NCBI GenBank assembly: GCA_964448015.1
Contig: CAYUUV010000041.1
Coordinates: 1 to 7,453 of the forward strand
Direction of reading: 5' to 3'
Length of the DNA: 7,453 nucleotides
Source: JACKGS01 sp964448015
GTDB taxonomy: Bacteria > Patescibacteriota > Saccharimonadia > Saccharimonadales > UBA7683
Part shown: piece by piece, positions 1 through 6,039 of the stretch
Layout of the letters: each line of letters starts with the position of its first letter
How positions within the stretch are numbered: position 1 is the stretch's first letter
Position numbers and translations under genes: made by a program
The notes under the pieces: generated by a model
The model's database searches: none
What the model was told of the DNA's origin: nothing
Seen by the model: the letters and a program-made list of their open reading frames with translations, nothing else

Positions 1-423
1 CAGTTCAATAGCCCTGCAGGCGTTGCTATCGACTCCTCTGGTAACATCTATGTCGTTGATAGCTATAACCACCGTATTCAAAAGTTTAACTCCTCGGGCA
101 CATATCTCAGTCAATTTGGCGTTTACGGTTCGGGCAACGGACAGTTCAATTACCCCTTAGGCGTTGCCATAGATTCCGCCAGTAACATCTATCTCGTCGA
201 TCATGGTAATAACCGTATTCAAAAGTTCAACTCCAATGGCACGTACAACAGTCAATTTGGCACTCTAGGTTCGGGCAACGGACAGTTCAATAGCCCTGCA
301 GGCGTTGCTATCGACTCCTCTGGTAACATCTATGTCGCTGATCGCTTTAACCATCGTATTCAAAAGTTCAACTCCAATGGCACGTACAACAGTCAATTTG
401 GCGCCGAAGGTTCAGGTAACGGC
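1..423 (+). repeat. Three tandem 141-bp units encoding NHL blades
   Basis: Units begin at 1, 142 and 283, with a diverged fourth from 424; the period is exactly 141 bp (47 codons). Bases 1-55 are identical to 283-337, and bases 214-261 are identical to 355-402. Identity at synonymous sites points to recent duplication or gene conversion rather than protein-level selection alone. The array probably continues upstream of the window. Confidence 0.9.
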
Positions 424-1329
424 GAGTTCAATGGACCTGCAAGTATTACCATAAGTGCAAGCGGTAGTATATATGTCACCGATGGCGGCCACAGCTTGAG
501 AGAGTTTACCAATACAGGATCATTTTTGAGAAGGTGGAGGAAAGACCCTCATAGCAATGAAGGCTGTGCGGCGGTGAATGCCTCTGATTCAGAACCTACG
601 TACTTTTATAATGTGTCGAATCAGCCTTTTGCCGGACATTGGGACACTGCTGTTTGGTACTTTTCAGGATCAGACTATCCGATTCTGCACATTATTGATA
701 ATGACAACGACAACGTTGCCAGCAGTGTAGAAGATGCGGGGCCGAATGGTGGTGACGGTAATGATGACGGGTTCTTAGATTCTACCCAGGCAAATGTTGC
801 CTCCTGGGTCAATACTAGCACCGGACAGTATGTAACACTTGAGGTTGCCGAAGGGCTGGCAATCACGCGTGCCGTGAACGAAGGAGCCCCGTATGACCCC
901 GGCTATACTTATCCGTTAGGTTTTGCTGGCTTTACGATTACTGGGTTGAGCCTTGGTGGAAGCGCAAACGTAACCTTGTATTATCACGATACCAATGTTG
1001 TCGCCTCAGACTTGGCACCAAGAAAGTACTTGCCAAGTAGCGGTATTTTTAAAACAGTCAGTACAGCTTCTGTTACAAACTTACTATTCGATGACAAGCC
1101 GGTTATCAAACTGAGCTATAGTTTAACTGATGGTTCAGAATTTGATACCGACGGTTCCGTTAACGGAAGTATTAGTGACCCGATTGGTCTGGGTGCTGTG
1201 CGGGCTGCTAGTGCTAACTTGGCGGGAACAGGTGAAAATAGCCGGGCAATTCTTGCATTGGCAGCTAGTCTAATGTTCGTAGCCAGTCTTGTACTTGGGC
1301 GTCGATATCTGCGTAAAAGTAGAAGCTAA
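1..1329 (+). CDS. NHL-repeat surface protein with choice-of-anchor U-like region and LAxTG sorting tail (5' end missing)
   Basis: The frame is open from base 1, so the N-terminus and any signal peptide lie outside the window; 442 residues are visible. Residues 1-141 are three NHL blades of exactly 47 aa, with cores such as GVAIDSSGNIYVVD and HRIQKF. A fourth, degenerate blade covers about 142-175 (ITISASGSIYVTD). NHL blades form beta-propellers, usually of six blades, so more should lie upstream. At about 233-262 comes an Asp/Asn-rich, possibly calcium-binding stretch (DNDNDN, GDGNDDGFLDS). It leads into a region resembling the choice-of-anchor U domain (QANVASWVNTSTGQYVTLE, GFAGFTITGL, then FDTDGSVNGSISDP). 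The end carries LAGTG (407-411), a hydrophobic helix (about 416-433) and a basic tail (RRYLRKSRS), the layout of a sortase substrate. It is probably an extracellular binding or adhesion protein; the ligand is unknown. The TTG at 496 is an internal Leu codon of this frame, not the start. Confidence 0.85.
   Translation, partial: QFNSPAGVAIDSSGNIYVVDSYNHRIQKFNSSGTYLSQFGVYGSGNGQFNYPLGVAIDSASNIYLVDHGNNRIQKFNSNGTYNSQFGTLGSGNGQFNSPAGVAIDSSGNIYVADRFNHRIQKFNSNGTYNSQFGAEGSGNGEFNGPASITISASGSIYVTDGGHSLREFTNTGSFLRRWRKDPHSNEGCAAVNASDSEPTYFYNVSNQPFAGHWDTAVWYFSGSDYPILHIIDNDNDNVASSVEDAGPNGGDGNDDGFLDSTQANVASWVNTSTGQYVTLEVAEGLAITRAVNEGAPYDPGYTYPLGFAGFTITGLSLGGSANVTLYYHDTNVVASDLAPRKYLPSSGIFKTVSTASVTNLLFDDKPVIKLSYSLTDGSEFDTDGSVNGSISDPIGLGAVRAASANLAGTGENSRAILALAASLMFVASLVLGRRYLRKSRS
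1219..1326 (+). other. C-terminal cell-wall sorting signal (LAGTG, helix, basic tail)
   Basis: LAGTG is encoded at 1219-1233. After ENSR comes a hydrophobic run of about 18 residues (AILALAASLMFVASLVLG), then RRYLRKSRS to the stop. This is the three-part layout of sortase substrates. LAxTG is the motif attributed to class E sortases of high-GC Gram-positives, in place of classical LPxTG. No sortase gene is in this window, so the enzyme is inferred. A plain C-terminal membrane anchor is the alternative. Confidence 0.65.
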
Positions 1330-1353
1330 ATTCTACACAATAATTTCTTTTTT
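1319..1353 (+). terminator. Possible weak terminator after the NHL protein gene
   Basis: GTAGAA (1319-1324) and TTCTAC (1331-1336) form a perfect 6-bp inverted repeat whose loop contains the TAA stop. A T-rich stretch, TTTCTTTTTT, follows at 1344-1353. The stem is AT-rich and the T-run starts 7 nt after it, so intrinsic termination is plausible but weak. Confidence 0.35.
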
Positions 1354-1381
1354 CTGAAATCTCACGTCTATCATCTATAAT
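1354..1381 (+). promoter_or_regulatory. dnaG promoter, likely leaderless
   Basis: A perfect -10 hexamer TATAAT lies at 1376-1381. CTGAAA at 1354-1359 is a 4/6 match to the -35 consensus, 16 bp away. Only 7 nt separate the -10 box from the dnaG ATG at 1389, so transcription should start at or within a base or two of the A of ATG. No Shine-Dalgarno-like sequence precedes this ATG, which agrees with a leaderless mRNA. Confidence 0.7.
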
Positions 1382-1388
1382 CTATATC

Positions 1389-3146
1389 ATGGACGCTAAA
1401 GATGAGGTGAAGCAGAAGCTTTCGATTGAAGAGGTGATTGGTGATTACCTTGAATTACGACGCGCGGGGCGTAACTTCAAGGCGATTAGCCCGTTTACAT
1501 CTGAAAAAACAGCAAGCTTTATGGTGAGCCCCGAAAAACAGATTTGGCACGACTTTTCTTCTAATAAGGGCGGTGACATCTTCAGTTTTATTATGGAAGT
1601 CGAAGGTGTGGATTTTCGTGAAGCACTGGAAATATTAGCCAAAAAGGCTGGTGTTGATCTTTCATTATTTCAAAAAAGTGACGGCTCGCTCGCGCAGTTG
1701 AAAAAACGACTTTTGGCGGCTCACGAACAGGCGGCCCAATTTTATCATCTGTGCTTATCTCGAAAAGCCGAGGCGCTTAGCTACATTAAAGAACAGCGTA
1801 AGTTCACGCCAGCAACAATTCGACAATGGCAACTGGGCTATTCACCAGATGAAGGCCGAGCCTTGTATGTATTTTTGAAAAAGCGCGGCTTTCATGAAAC
1901 CGAGCTGAGCAAAGCGGGACTTATCACCAAGCGGCGTGATGGCTGGGGTGATATGTTTCGCGGTAGAATTATGATCCCACTGAGTGACGGGCAGGGTAAT
2001 GTTGTCGGCTTCACGGCACGATTGCTGGAAACAGAAAAAACCCGCTCCACAAGCTCGGGGCGAGATGCACCCAAGTATTTCAATACGCCGCAAACGCTTA
2101 TTTATGATAAAGGGCGCCAGGTTTTTGGCTTGCATCACGCAAAAGACGCAATTCGAAAAACTGATGCGGCCATACTGGTTGAAGGTAACCTAGACGTCAT
2201 TGCTTCGCACCAGGCCGGGGTGGCAAATGTTGTAGCTGCTGCAGGAACAGCCATGACCGCCGATCACTTGCGGAGTTTAAGTCGACTCACTGTGAATATT
2301 CGGTTGGCCTTTGATGCTGATCAGGCGGGCATTAATGCAACAGAGCGGGCGATTCCAATAGCTGGGTCGGTCGGTGTTAACTTGAAGGTGGTGTCGATGC
2401 CGGAAGGTGTTAAGGATCCGGATGAGCTCATTCAATCCGATCCAACCAAATGGCAAACAATTATTGAACAAGCTGATGATGCGGTTACTTGGACGCTTGC
2501 AAAATACAGTCATCAGTATGATAAGAACACGGCCGAAGGTAAGCGTCAGCTTTCAAGCAAGGCTCTGGCAATTATTCAAAATCTGCAAGATCCTGTCGAG
2601 CAAGAACATCATCTGAAAGAACTTGCGATGTTACTAAATACCTCGCTGGACTCGTTGCTCGCGAAACTGTCGGCTCAGAAAACAAAGCCAACAGCTAAAA
2701 AACAGTCTACTGTTCAGAGTGTCGAGCCCGATGCGCTGGTGTATCAAGACGATTTTTTGGCACTTAACTGTTACTACCCTGATGTACGAGACAGTTTAAA
2801 GTTAATTACCCAAACTGACTTGGTTGGTGAACATCGACAACAGTTATTCCGTGTATTATTGCATGCTCCGCTACATCACAGACTGACTGGTGCTGAAGAA
2901 GACTTGCAATCAAATCAAGATTATGTGAAAATACTTACATTAACCGTCGAAGAAAACTATGCTAGCTTTAGCCCAGCCGACATAATGGCTGAAACCATGG
3001 CTCTAGCACGACGTATTAAACAAAAACAAGAAACCAAGAAGCGTATTGATTTAACTGCTGCCATTCGTGAAGCTGAAGAACGAGGCGACGACCAAGAGGT
3101 CACTCGATTGTTGGCGCAGTATCAAAAAGGCTTAAAAGACACCTGA
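1389..3146 (+). CDS. dnaG: DNA primase DnaG with degenerate zinc-binding domain
   Basis: This is the 585-aa replicative primase, which makes RNA primers for the lagging strand. The N-terminal domain (1-95) has the zinc-ribbon framework (GRNFKAISPF, EKTASFMVSPEKQIWH, GGDIFSFIMEVEG). The four zinc ligands expected as C-x2-H-x17-C-x2-C are S34, T37, D55 and S58, so none remains. The catalytic core has the RFRGR-type segment (MFRGRIMIPLSDGQGNVVGF, about 189-208). The TOPRIM fold follows, with VEGNLDVI (E265) and FDADQAG (D309, D311), the expected metal-binding acids. About 320-430 is the rest of the core, then comes a Lys/Thr linker. The C-terminal 140 residues are helical and probably hold the helicase-interaction domain, which I cannot recognise by sequence. 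Length is normal for the family. The ATG start fits the N-terminal domain and the promoter. rpoD follows after 37 bp, the conserved dnaG-rpoD order; rpsU, common upstream in other bacteria, is absent. Confidence 0.96.
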   Translation: MDAKDEVKQKLSIEEVIGDYLELRRAGRNFKAISPFTSEKTASFMVSPEKQIWHDFSSNKGGDIFSFIMEVEGVDFREALEILAKKAGVDLSLFQKSDGSLAQLKKRLLAAHEQAAQFYHLCLSRKAEALSYIKEQRKFTPATIRQWQLGYSPDEGRALYVFLKKRGFHETELSKAGLITKRRDGWGDMFRGRIMIPLSDGQGNVVGFTARLLETEKTRSTSSGRDAPKYFNTPQTLIYDKGRQVFGLHHAKDAIRKTDAAILVEGNLDVIASHQAGVANVVAAAGTAMTADHLRSLSRLTVNIRLAFDADQAGINATERAIPIAGSVGVNLKVVSMPEGVKDPDELIQSDPTKWQTIIEQADDAVTWTLAKYSHQYDKNTAEGKRQLSSKALAIIQNLQDPVEQEHHLKELAMLLNTSLDSLLAKLSAQKTKPTAKKQSTVQSVEPDALVYQDDFLALNCYYPDVRDSLKLITQTDLVGEHRQQLFRVLLHAPLHHRLTGAEEDLQSNQDYVKILTLTVEENYASFSPADIMAETMALARRIKQKQETKKRIDLTAAIREAEERGDDQEVTRLLAQYQKGLKDT

Positions 3147-3172
3147 ACAATAAACGGTAAATTCGTGAATAT

Positions 3173-3180
3173 AAGGAGAA
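3173..3180 (+). promoter_or_regulatory. Strong Shine-Dalgarno of rpoD
   Basis: AAGGAGAA lies just upstream of the ATG at 3184, with 5 nt between GGAG and the start codon. It fixes the rpoD start and shows that the organism uses SD-led initiation within operons, in contrast to the SD-less dnaG, polA and mgtE starts. Confidence 0.85.
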
Positions 3181-3183
3181 CAC

Positions 3184-4335
3184 ATGGCTAAAAAACAAGT
3201 GCAACAAGACCAGGTTGATGCAACACCACAGGCTGATACCTCTGGCAAAATAACCGAACTAGTGGCACAACTCAGTGCAAAAGCGGCTAAGAAACAGCAT
3301 ATGCTTGACCAGCAAGAAGTACTTGATGCGGTTGAAGAGGCCGGGGTGTATGAGAGCCTTGAAGAAATCTACAGTCAACTTTCGACACAAAAAGTAGTTG
3401 TTACTACAAAAGACGAGCCGGCTGATGATGACATCTGGGCTACAAGCGAGGAAGACGAAGAAGCCTTAGTTGCTGCACAGGACACTAGCTATCTTGATGA
3501 TATTTCTGATGATTCGGTGCGCCTGTATCTTCGCGAAATTGGTAAGATTCCTCTGCTTACTGCCGAAGAAGAGCTGGCACTTGCCAATAAAGTTGTGGAC
3601 GGCGACAAGAAAGCGAAAGACCAAATGGCCGAAGCGAATATGCGCCTGGTCGTTTCAATTGCCAAGCGGTATTCTGGCCGCGGACTCGATTTTCTTGATT
3701 TGATTCAAGAAGGTAACACGGGGCTGCTGCGCGCCGTTGAAAAGTTTGATCCGAGCAAGGGTTTTAAGTTTTCAACCTATGCTACGTGGTGGATTCGCCA
3801 GGCAATTACTCGCGCTATTGCCGACCAAGCCCGGGTGATTCGTATTCCGGTGCACATGGTGGAAACAATTAACAAACTACTTCGTACGCAGCGTCGTATG
3901 ACTCAAGAACTCAACCGCGAGCCAACCATTGAAGAGCTGGCTAAAGAAATGGAAATGGAACCGGAAAAAATTGAATACGTTATGAAGATCAAACAAGACG
4001 TCAACTCACTTGACGCCGCTGTTCGTGACGATGAAGAAGATTCAGTACTCGGAGATTTTATTGAAGATGAAGATACCAAAAGCCCAGATGACGCAGCAAC
4101 TGAGCAGCTTCTGAAAGAACAGGTGCAGGGTATTTTGGAATCGGCCCTTTCCGAGCGTGAGCTGAAGATTGTAAAAATGCGCTTCGGTCTGGAAGACGGT
4201 AAAAATCACACACTTGAAGAAGTTGGCCATGAATTTGCGGTGACACGCGAACGTATTCGACAGATTGAAGCTAAAGCACTTGCGAAATTACGTAAACACA
4301 AAGATGCCAAGAAACTATATGAATACCTTAGCTGA
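3184..4335 (+). CDS. rpoD: Primary RNA polymerase sigma factor (sigma-70/SigA)
   Basis: This 383-aa group 1 sigma factor directs RNA polymerase to -35/-10 promoters of housekeeping genes. Residues about 20-75 look like region 1.1 (LDQQEVLDAVEEAGVYESLE), followed by an acidic linker. Region 1.2 is DSVRLYLREIGKIPLL (110-125). Region 2 covers about 148-218, including NMRLVVSIAKRYSGRGLDFL, the core-binding DLIQEGNTGLLRAVEKFDP and the -10-reading FSTYATWWIRQAITRAIADQ. Region 3 starts at RIPVHMVETINKL (220-232). Region 4 ends the protein, with ELKIVKMRFGL (326-336) and the -35-binding helix-turn-helix TLEEVGHEFAVTRERIRQIE (343-362). The long non-conserved insert between regions 1.2 and 2 found in E. 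coli is absent, as in Gram-positive SigA. The presence of region 1.1 and the dnaG neighbour argue for the primary sigma rather than an alternative one. It is probably co-transcribed with dnaG, 37 bp upstream. Confidence 0.97.
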   Translation: MAKKQVQQDQVDATPQADTSGKITELVAQLSAKAAKKQHMLDQQEVLDAVEEAGVYESLEEIYSQLSTQKVVVTTKDEPADDDIWATSEEDEEALVAAQDTSYLDDISDDSVRLYLREIGKIPLLTAEEELALANKVVDGDKKAKDQMAEANMRLVVSIAKRYSGRGLDFLDLIQEGNTGLLRAVEKFDPSKGFKFSTYATWWIRQAITRAIADQARVIRIPVHMVETINKLLRTQRRMTQELNREPTIEELAKEMEMEPEKIEYVMKIKQDVNSLDAAVRDDEEDSVLGDFIEDEDTKSPDDAATEQLLKEQVQGILESALSERELKIVKMRFGLEDGKNHTLEEVGHEFAVTRERIRQIEAKALAKLRKHKDAKKLYEYLS

Positions 4336-4903
4336 TTATACAATTATTGGCTTAGCGGGAACATTTGCGAGTGGTAAAGATAGTCTTGCGCGATGCCTCG
4401 AAGAGAAGTTCTTTATTAAGCATATTTCAACTGGTGATATTGTTCGCGAGTTTGCGCAAGAAAAGTATGGTTCGATTGAACGGCCAATACTCTACAAAAC
4501 GGCTAACGAACTGCGTGAAGAACGCGGCGCTGGCGTACTGAGTCAGATCGCCATTGAACGATATGCGTCGTATGCCGAGAAGTACTCAGGTGGTGTTTGC
4601 GTGAGCGGCTTTCGGGCGTGGGCTGAGGCTGAGGTAATCAAGAAGCAGGGCGGCGTGCTGTTATACACCGACGCATCACCGCGCATACGCTACGAACGGA
4701 GTATTGCTCGGGCCCGTGATAACGAAAAACTGAGCACCTACGAAGAATTTTTAGAACGGGAAGCCAAAGAAAACGGTGGTGTAAACAGTGATTTCAGTAT
4801 TGCCGGTATCAAACCTCGCGCTGATATTGTGATTGATAACGATATCGATCTGGATGCATTTTTAGCACAGGCGGTGGCGGCACTTGGCCTCACGTTAAAA
4901 TAG
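4319..4903 (+). CDS. P-loop kinase, NMP kinase/dephospho-CoA kinase-like (UPF0200-like)
   Basis: This is a 194-aa soluble protein with a kinase fold. The P-loop is GTFASGKD (14-21), then STGDIVREFA (37-46), TANELREERGAGVLSQIAIE (61-80) and VSGFRAWAEAEVI (95-107). LYTDASPRIRYERSIARARD (115-134) looks like the region with lid arginines. A hydrophobic RADIVIDND ends the core. The order DxVREFA, ELREExGxGVL, V(D/S)G.R, DASPxxRxER matches the UPF0200 family, relatives of adenylate and dephospho-CoA kinases, but the substrate cannot be read from sequence. Asp sits where Walker A normally has Ser/Thr, with Ser next; GKD[ST] also occurs in phage deoxynucleotide kinases, so this need not mean inactivity. 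The ATG at 4319 lies inside rpoD, overlapping it by 17 bp, with no clear SD, suggesting translational coupling. In-frame ATGs at 4304 and 4265 would add 5 or 18 residues of rpoD-overlapping sequence and are less likely. The 3' end overlaps the convergent mgtE half by 9 bp. Confidence 0.8.
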   Translation: MNTLADYTIIGLAGTFASGKDSLARCLEEKFFIKHISTGDIVREFAQEKYGSIERPILYKTANELREERGAGVLSQIAIERYASYAEKYSGGVCVSGFRAWAEAEVIKKQGGVLLYTDASPRIRYERSIARARDNEKLSTYEEFLEREAKENGGVNSDFSIAGIKPRADIVIDNDIDLDAFLAQAVAALGLTLK

Positions 4904-4915
4904 TAGTGCCACCGC
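4871..4915. repeat. Inverted repeat across the convergent gene ends
   Basis: GCGGTGGCGGCACT (4871-4884) can pair with AGTGCCACCGC (4905-4915), giving 11 bp with a 3-nt CGG bulge and a 20-nt loop. The loop holds the stop codons of both converging genes. It could act as a bidirectional terminator or protect both mRNA ends, but no clear T-tract follows on either strand, so it is annotated only as a repeat. Confidence 0.4.
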
Positions 4916-5437
4916 GAGGGCTATTAAGCCAAGCATCATCACATCGGTAATCGTGGTCACAATAGGTATCAGAATATCGTCAGGGTTTAATTTTCGATTT
5001 TCCAGCATTTTATCGAGAGTCCGGGTGATGGCATACATCACCACAATGATACCCAGCATGGCTGCGGTAACAAAGCATACAAATTTGAGCATAAAAATGT
5101 GTTCAAAAACGTATCCACGCTTGATGGCAAGCACAATACTGAGTATCAGTACGCCAATAATGTTCACCCATACCGCTTTCATGACCGCCTTGAGAAGTTC
5201 TTTGCTAGAACGCTTATTTTCTGTTGGGTTGCCGGCGTGTGCAGCAATAATAGCCGCGTAATCACCGACCATAGTGTTGAGAGCTGGCATCGCAATAATT
5301 AAGGGTACAAGCGGGATGATCTTTTCTTGCACAGCTTCAATACCGAGGCCGCCAATCAGGCTAATGCACGAAGTTGCCGCGACCGAAAACATAATAAAAA
5401 GAAAACCTCTGATTTTATGTATCATGCTAACGCTCAT
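4895..5437 (-). CDS. MgtE/SLC41-type divalent cation transporter, half-protein B
   Basis: This 180-aa membrane protein has about five hydrophobic segments (roughly 10-32, 40-66, 88-105, 114-136, 153-180). It matches one MgtE membrane domain: the loop-helix motif IAMPALNTMVGDYAAIIAA (48-66) corresponds to the family's PxLxGxxGN.GS.. region. NPDDILIPIVTTITDVMMLG (151-170) matches the C-terminal motif with its conserved Asp (D165), which in MgtE lines the Mg2+ site. The cytoplasmic MgtE_N and CBS domains that gate classical MgtE by Mg2+ are absent. The start overlaps the stop of the upstream half in an ATGA, so translation is probably coupled. It most likely pairs with half A to give the two-domain SLC41-like unit and move Mg2+ across the cytoplasmic membrane; ion choice is inferred. 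Confidence 0.8.
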   Translation of the reverse strand: MSVSMIHKIRGFLFIMFSVAATSCISLIGGLGIEAVQEKIIPLVPLIIAMPALNTMVGDYAAIIAAHAGNPTENKRSSKELLKAVMKAVWVNIIGVLILSIVLAIKRGYVFEHIFMLKFVCFVTAAMLGIIVVMYAITRTLDKMLENRKLNPDDILIPIVTTITDVMMLGLIALAVALLF

Positions 5438-6033
5438 ACAAATAGCCCCGCGATGACACCCAGTGCTGCCACGGCTAAAATGTCAAAGAGTGAAGCTTCA
5501 ATCGGTCCCGCAACGTCATCTGGATTAATATTATAGCGACGGAGCACAATGCTCAGAATGCCAACAATCGGGAAGCCGATGAGACCGCATACAATAATTG
5601 ACAGTTCGGCCACGACCAATACCTCCCACCAGATTGCATCAAAAAAGATTGTGGCGACGGTAGCACCCAGCAGACTGACAACAAGACCTGCACAGACGGC
5701 AATGAGTAGCGTGAAGAGTGTACTGCTGATAAATATTCTACGACTTGAAGCAGCACTGCTGTCGAGTCGATGGTTGATTTTTGCGCTGAGTGAGGCGCCT
5801 AGTGATCCGCCCACGTCAAAAACACCCGGTAGAATTACAAAGGCACCGGCAAAGGCGACAAGACTTGTTTTGTTGGCGTCGAGCAGGACTCCAGCAATAA
5901 TAGAACCAAGCAGTGCAATCACTTGGGCATAGCTCATTTGCTTTGCGTTAATGCGCGGTGCACGTCTTTTTTGATACACATGGTGCCAGTGCCGTAGGTG
6001 GCTGTGTGCTGAAACGGGTGCTTTTTGGTCCAT
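5434..6033 (-). CDS. MgtE/SLC41-type divalent cation transporter, half-protein A
   Basis: This 199-aa protein is the first gene of the pair. Residues 1-32 are a polar tail rich in His and Arg (HSHLRHWHH at 10-18), then come about five hydrophobic segments (roughly 36-51, 57-75, 99-131, 136-164, 176-199). FVILPGVFDVGGSLGASLSA (65-84) matches the MgtE domain's first conserved motif better than half B does. NPDDVAGPIEASLFDILAVA (170-189) carries the conserved Asp (D184). CBS and MgtE_N regulatory domains are missing. A start at Met33 (nt 5937) would remove the polar tail. The ATG at 6033 is preferred because a near-consensus -10 box lies just before it. The two halves differ enough in sequence to be separate genes rather than one gene broken by a sequencing frameshift, although a frameshift at the 4-bp overlap cannot be formally excluded. 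Confidence 0.82.
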   Translation of the reverse strand: MDQKAPVSAHSHLRHWHHVYQKRRAPRINAKQMSYAQVIALLGSIIAGVLLDANKTSLVAFAGAFVILPGVFDVGGSLGASLSAKINHRLDSSAASSRRIFISSTLFTLLIAVCAGLVVSLLGATVATIFFDAIWWEVLVVAELSIIVCGLIGFPIVGILSIVLRRYNINPDDVAGPIEASLFDILAVAALGVIAGLFV

Positions 6034-6039
6034 AGGTTT

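Noticed and set aside
1..483. Tandem repeats considered as a CRISPR array or non-coding satellite
   Set aside because: The 141-bp period is an exact multiple of three, the frame is open throughout and it encodes NHL blades.
697..790. Asp/Asn-rich stretch considered as EF-hand calcium-binding loops
   Set aside because: The spacing of acidic residues does not give a full 12-residue EF-hand loop; it fits better as the entry to the choice-of-anchor U-like region.
496..1329. A separate gene starting at the TTG at 496
   Set aside because: The frame is open back to base 1 and encodes NHL blades continuous with this segment, so 496 is an internal codon.
1842..2138. Minus-strand open frame of 98 codons inside dnaG
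   Set aside because: It lies opposite the conserved catalytic core of DnaG and encodes nothing recognisable.
3170..3175. TATAAG 8 nt before the rpoD ATG, looking like another leaderless -10 box
   Set aside because: It overlaps a strong Shine-Dalgarno (AAGGAGAA), which a leaderless start would not need, and no -35 is well placed; rpoD is more simply read from dnaG mRNA.
4953..5261. Plus-strand open frame of 102 codons inside the mgtE pair
   Set aside because: It is the antisense shadow of half B, whose minus-strand product has family motifs; the plus-strand product has none.
5434..5437. Possibility that the two MgtE halves are one gene broken by a frameshift
   Set aside because: Each half is a complete MgtE membrane domain with its own motifs, and the ATGA overlap is a common coupled stop/start; noted as residual doubt rather than called a pseudogene.
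5549..5932. Plus-strand open frame of 127 codons opposite half A
   Set aside because: Antisense shadow; composition is Thr/Ser/Pro-rich as expected from reversed membrane-protein codons, with no recognisable domain or ribosome binding site.
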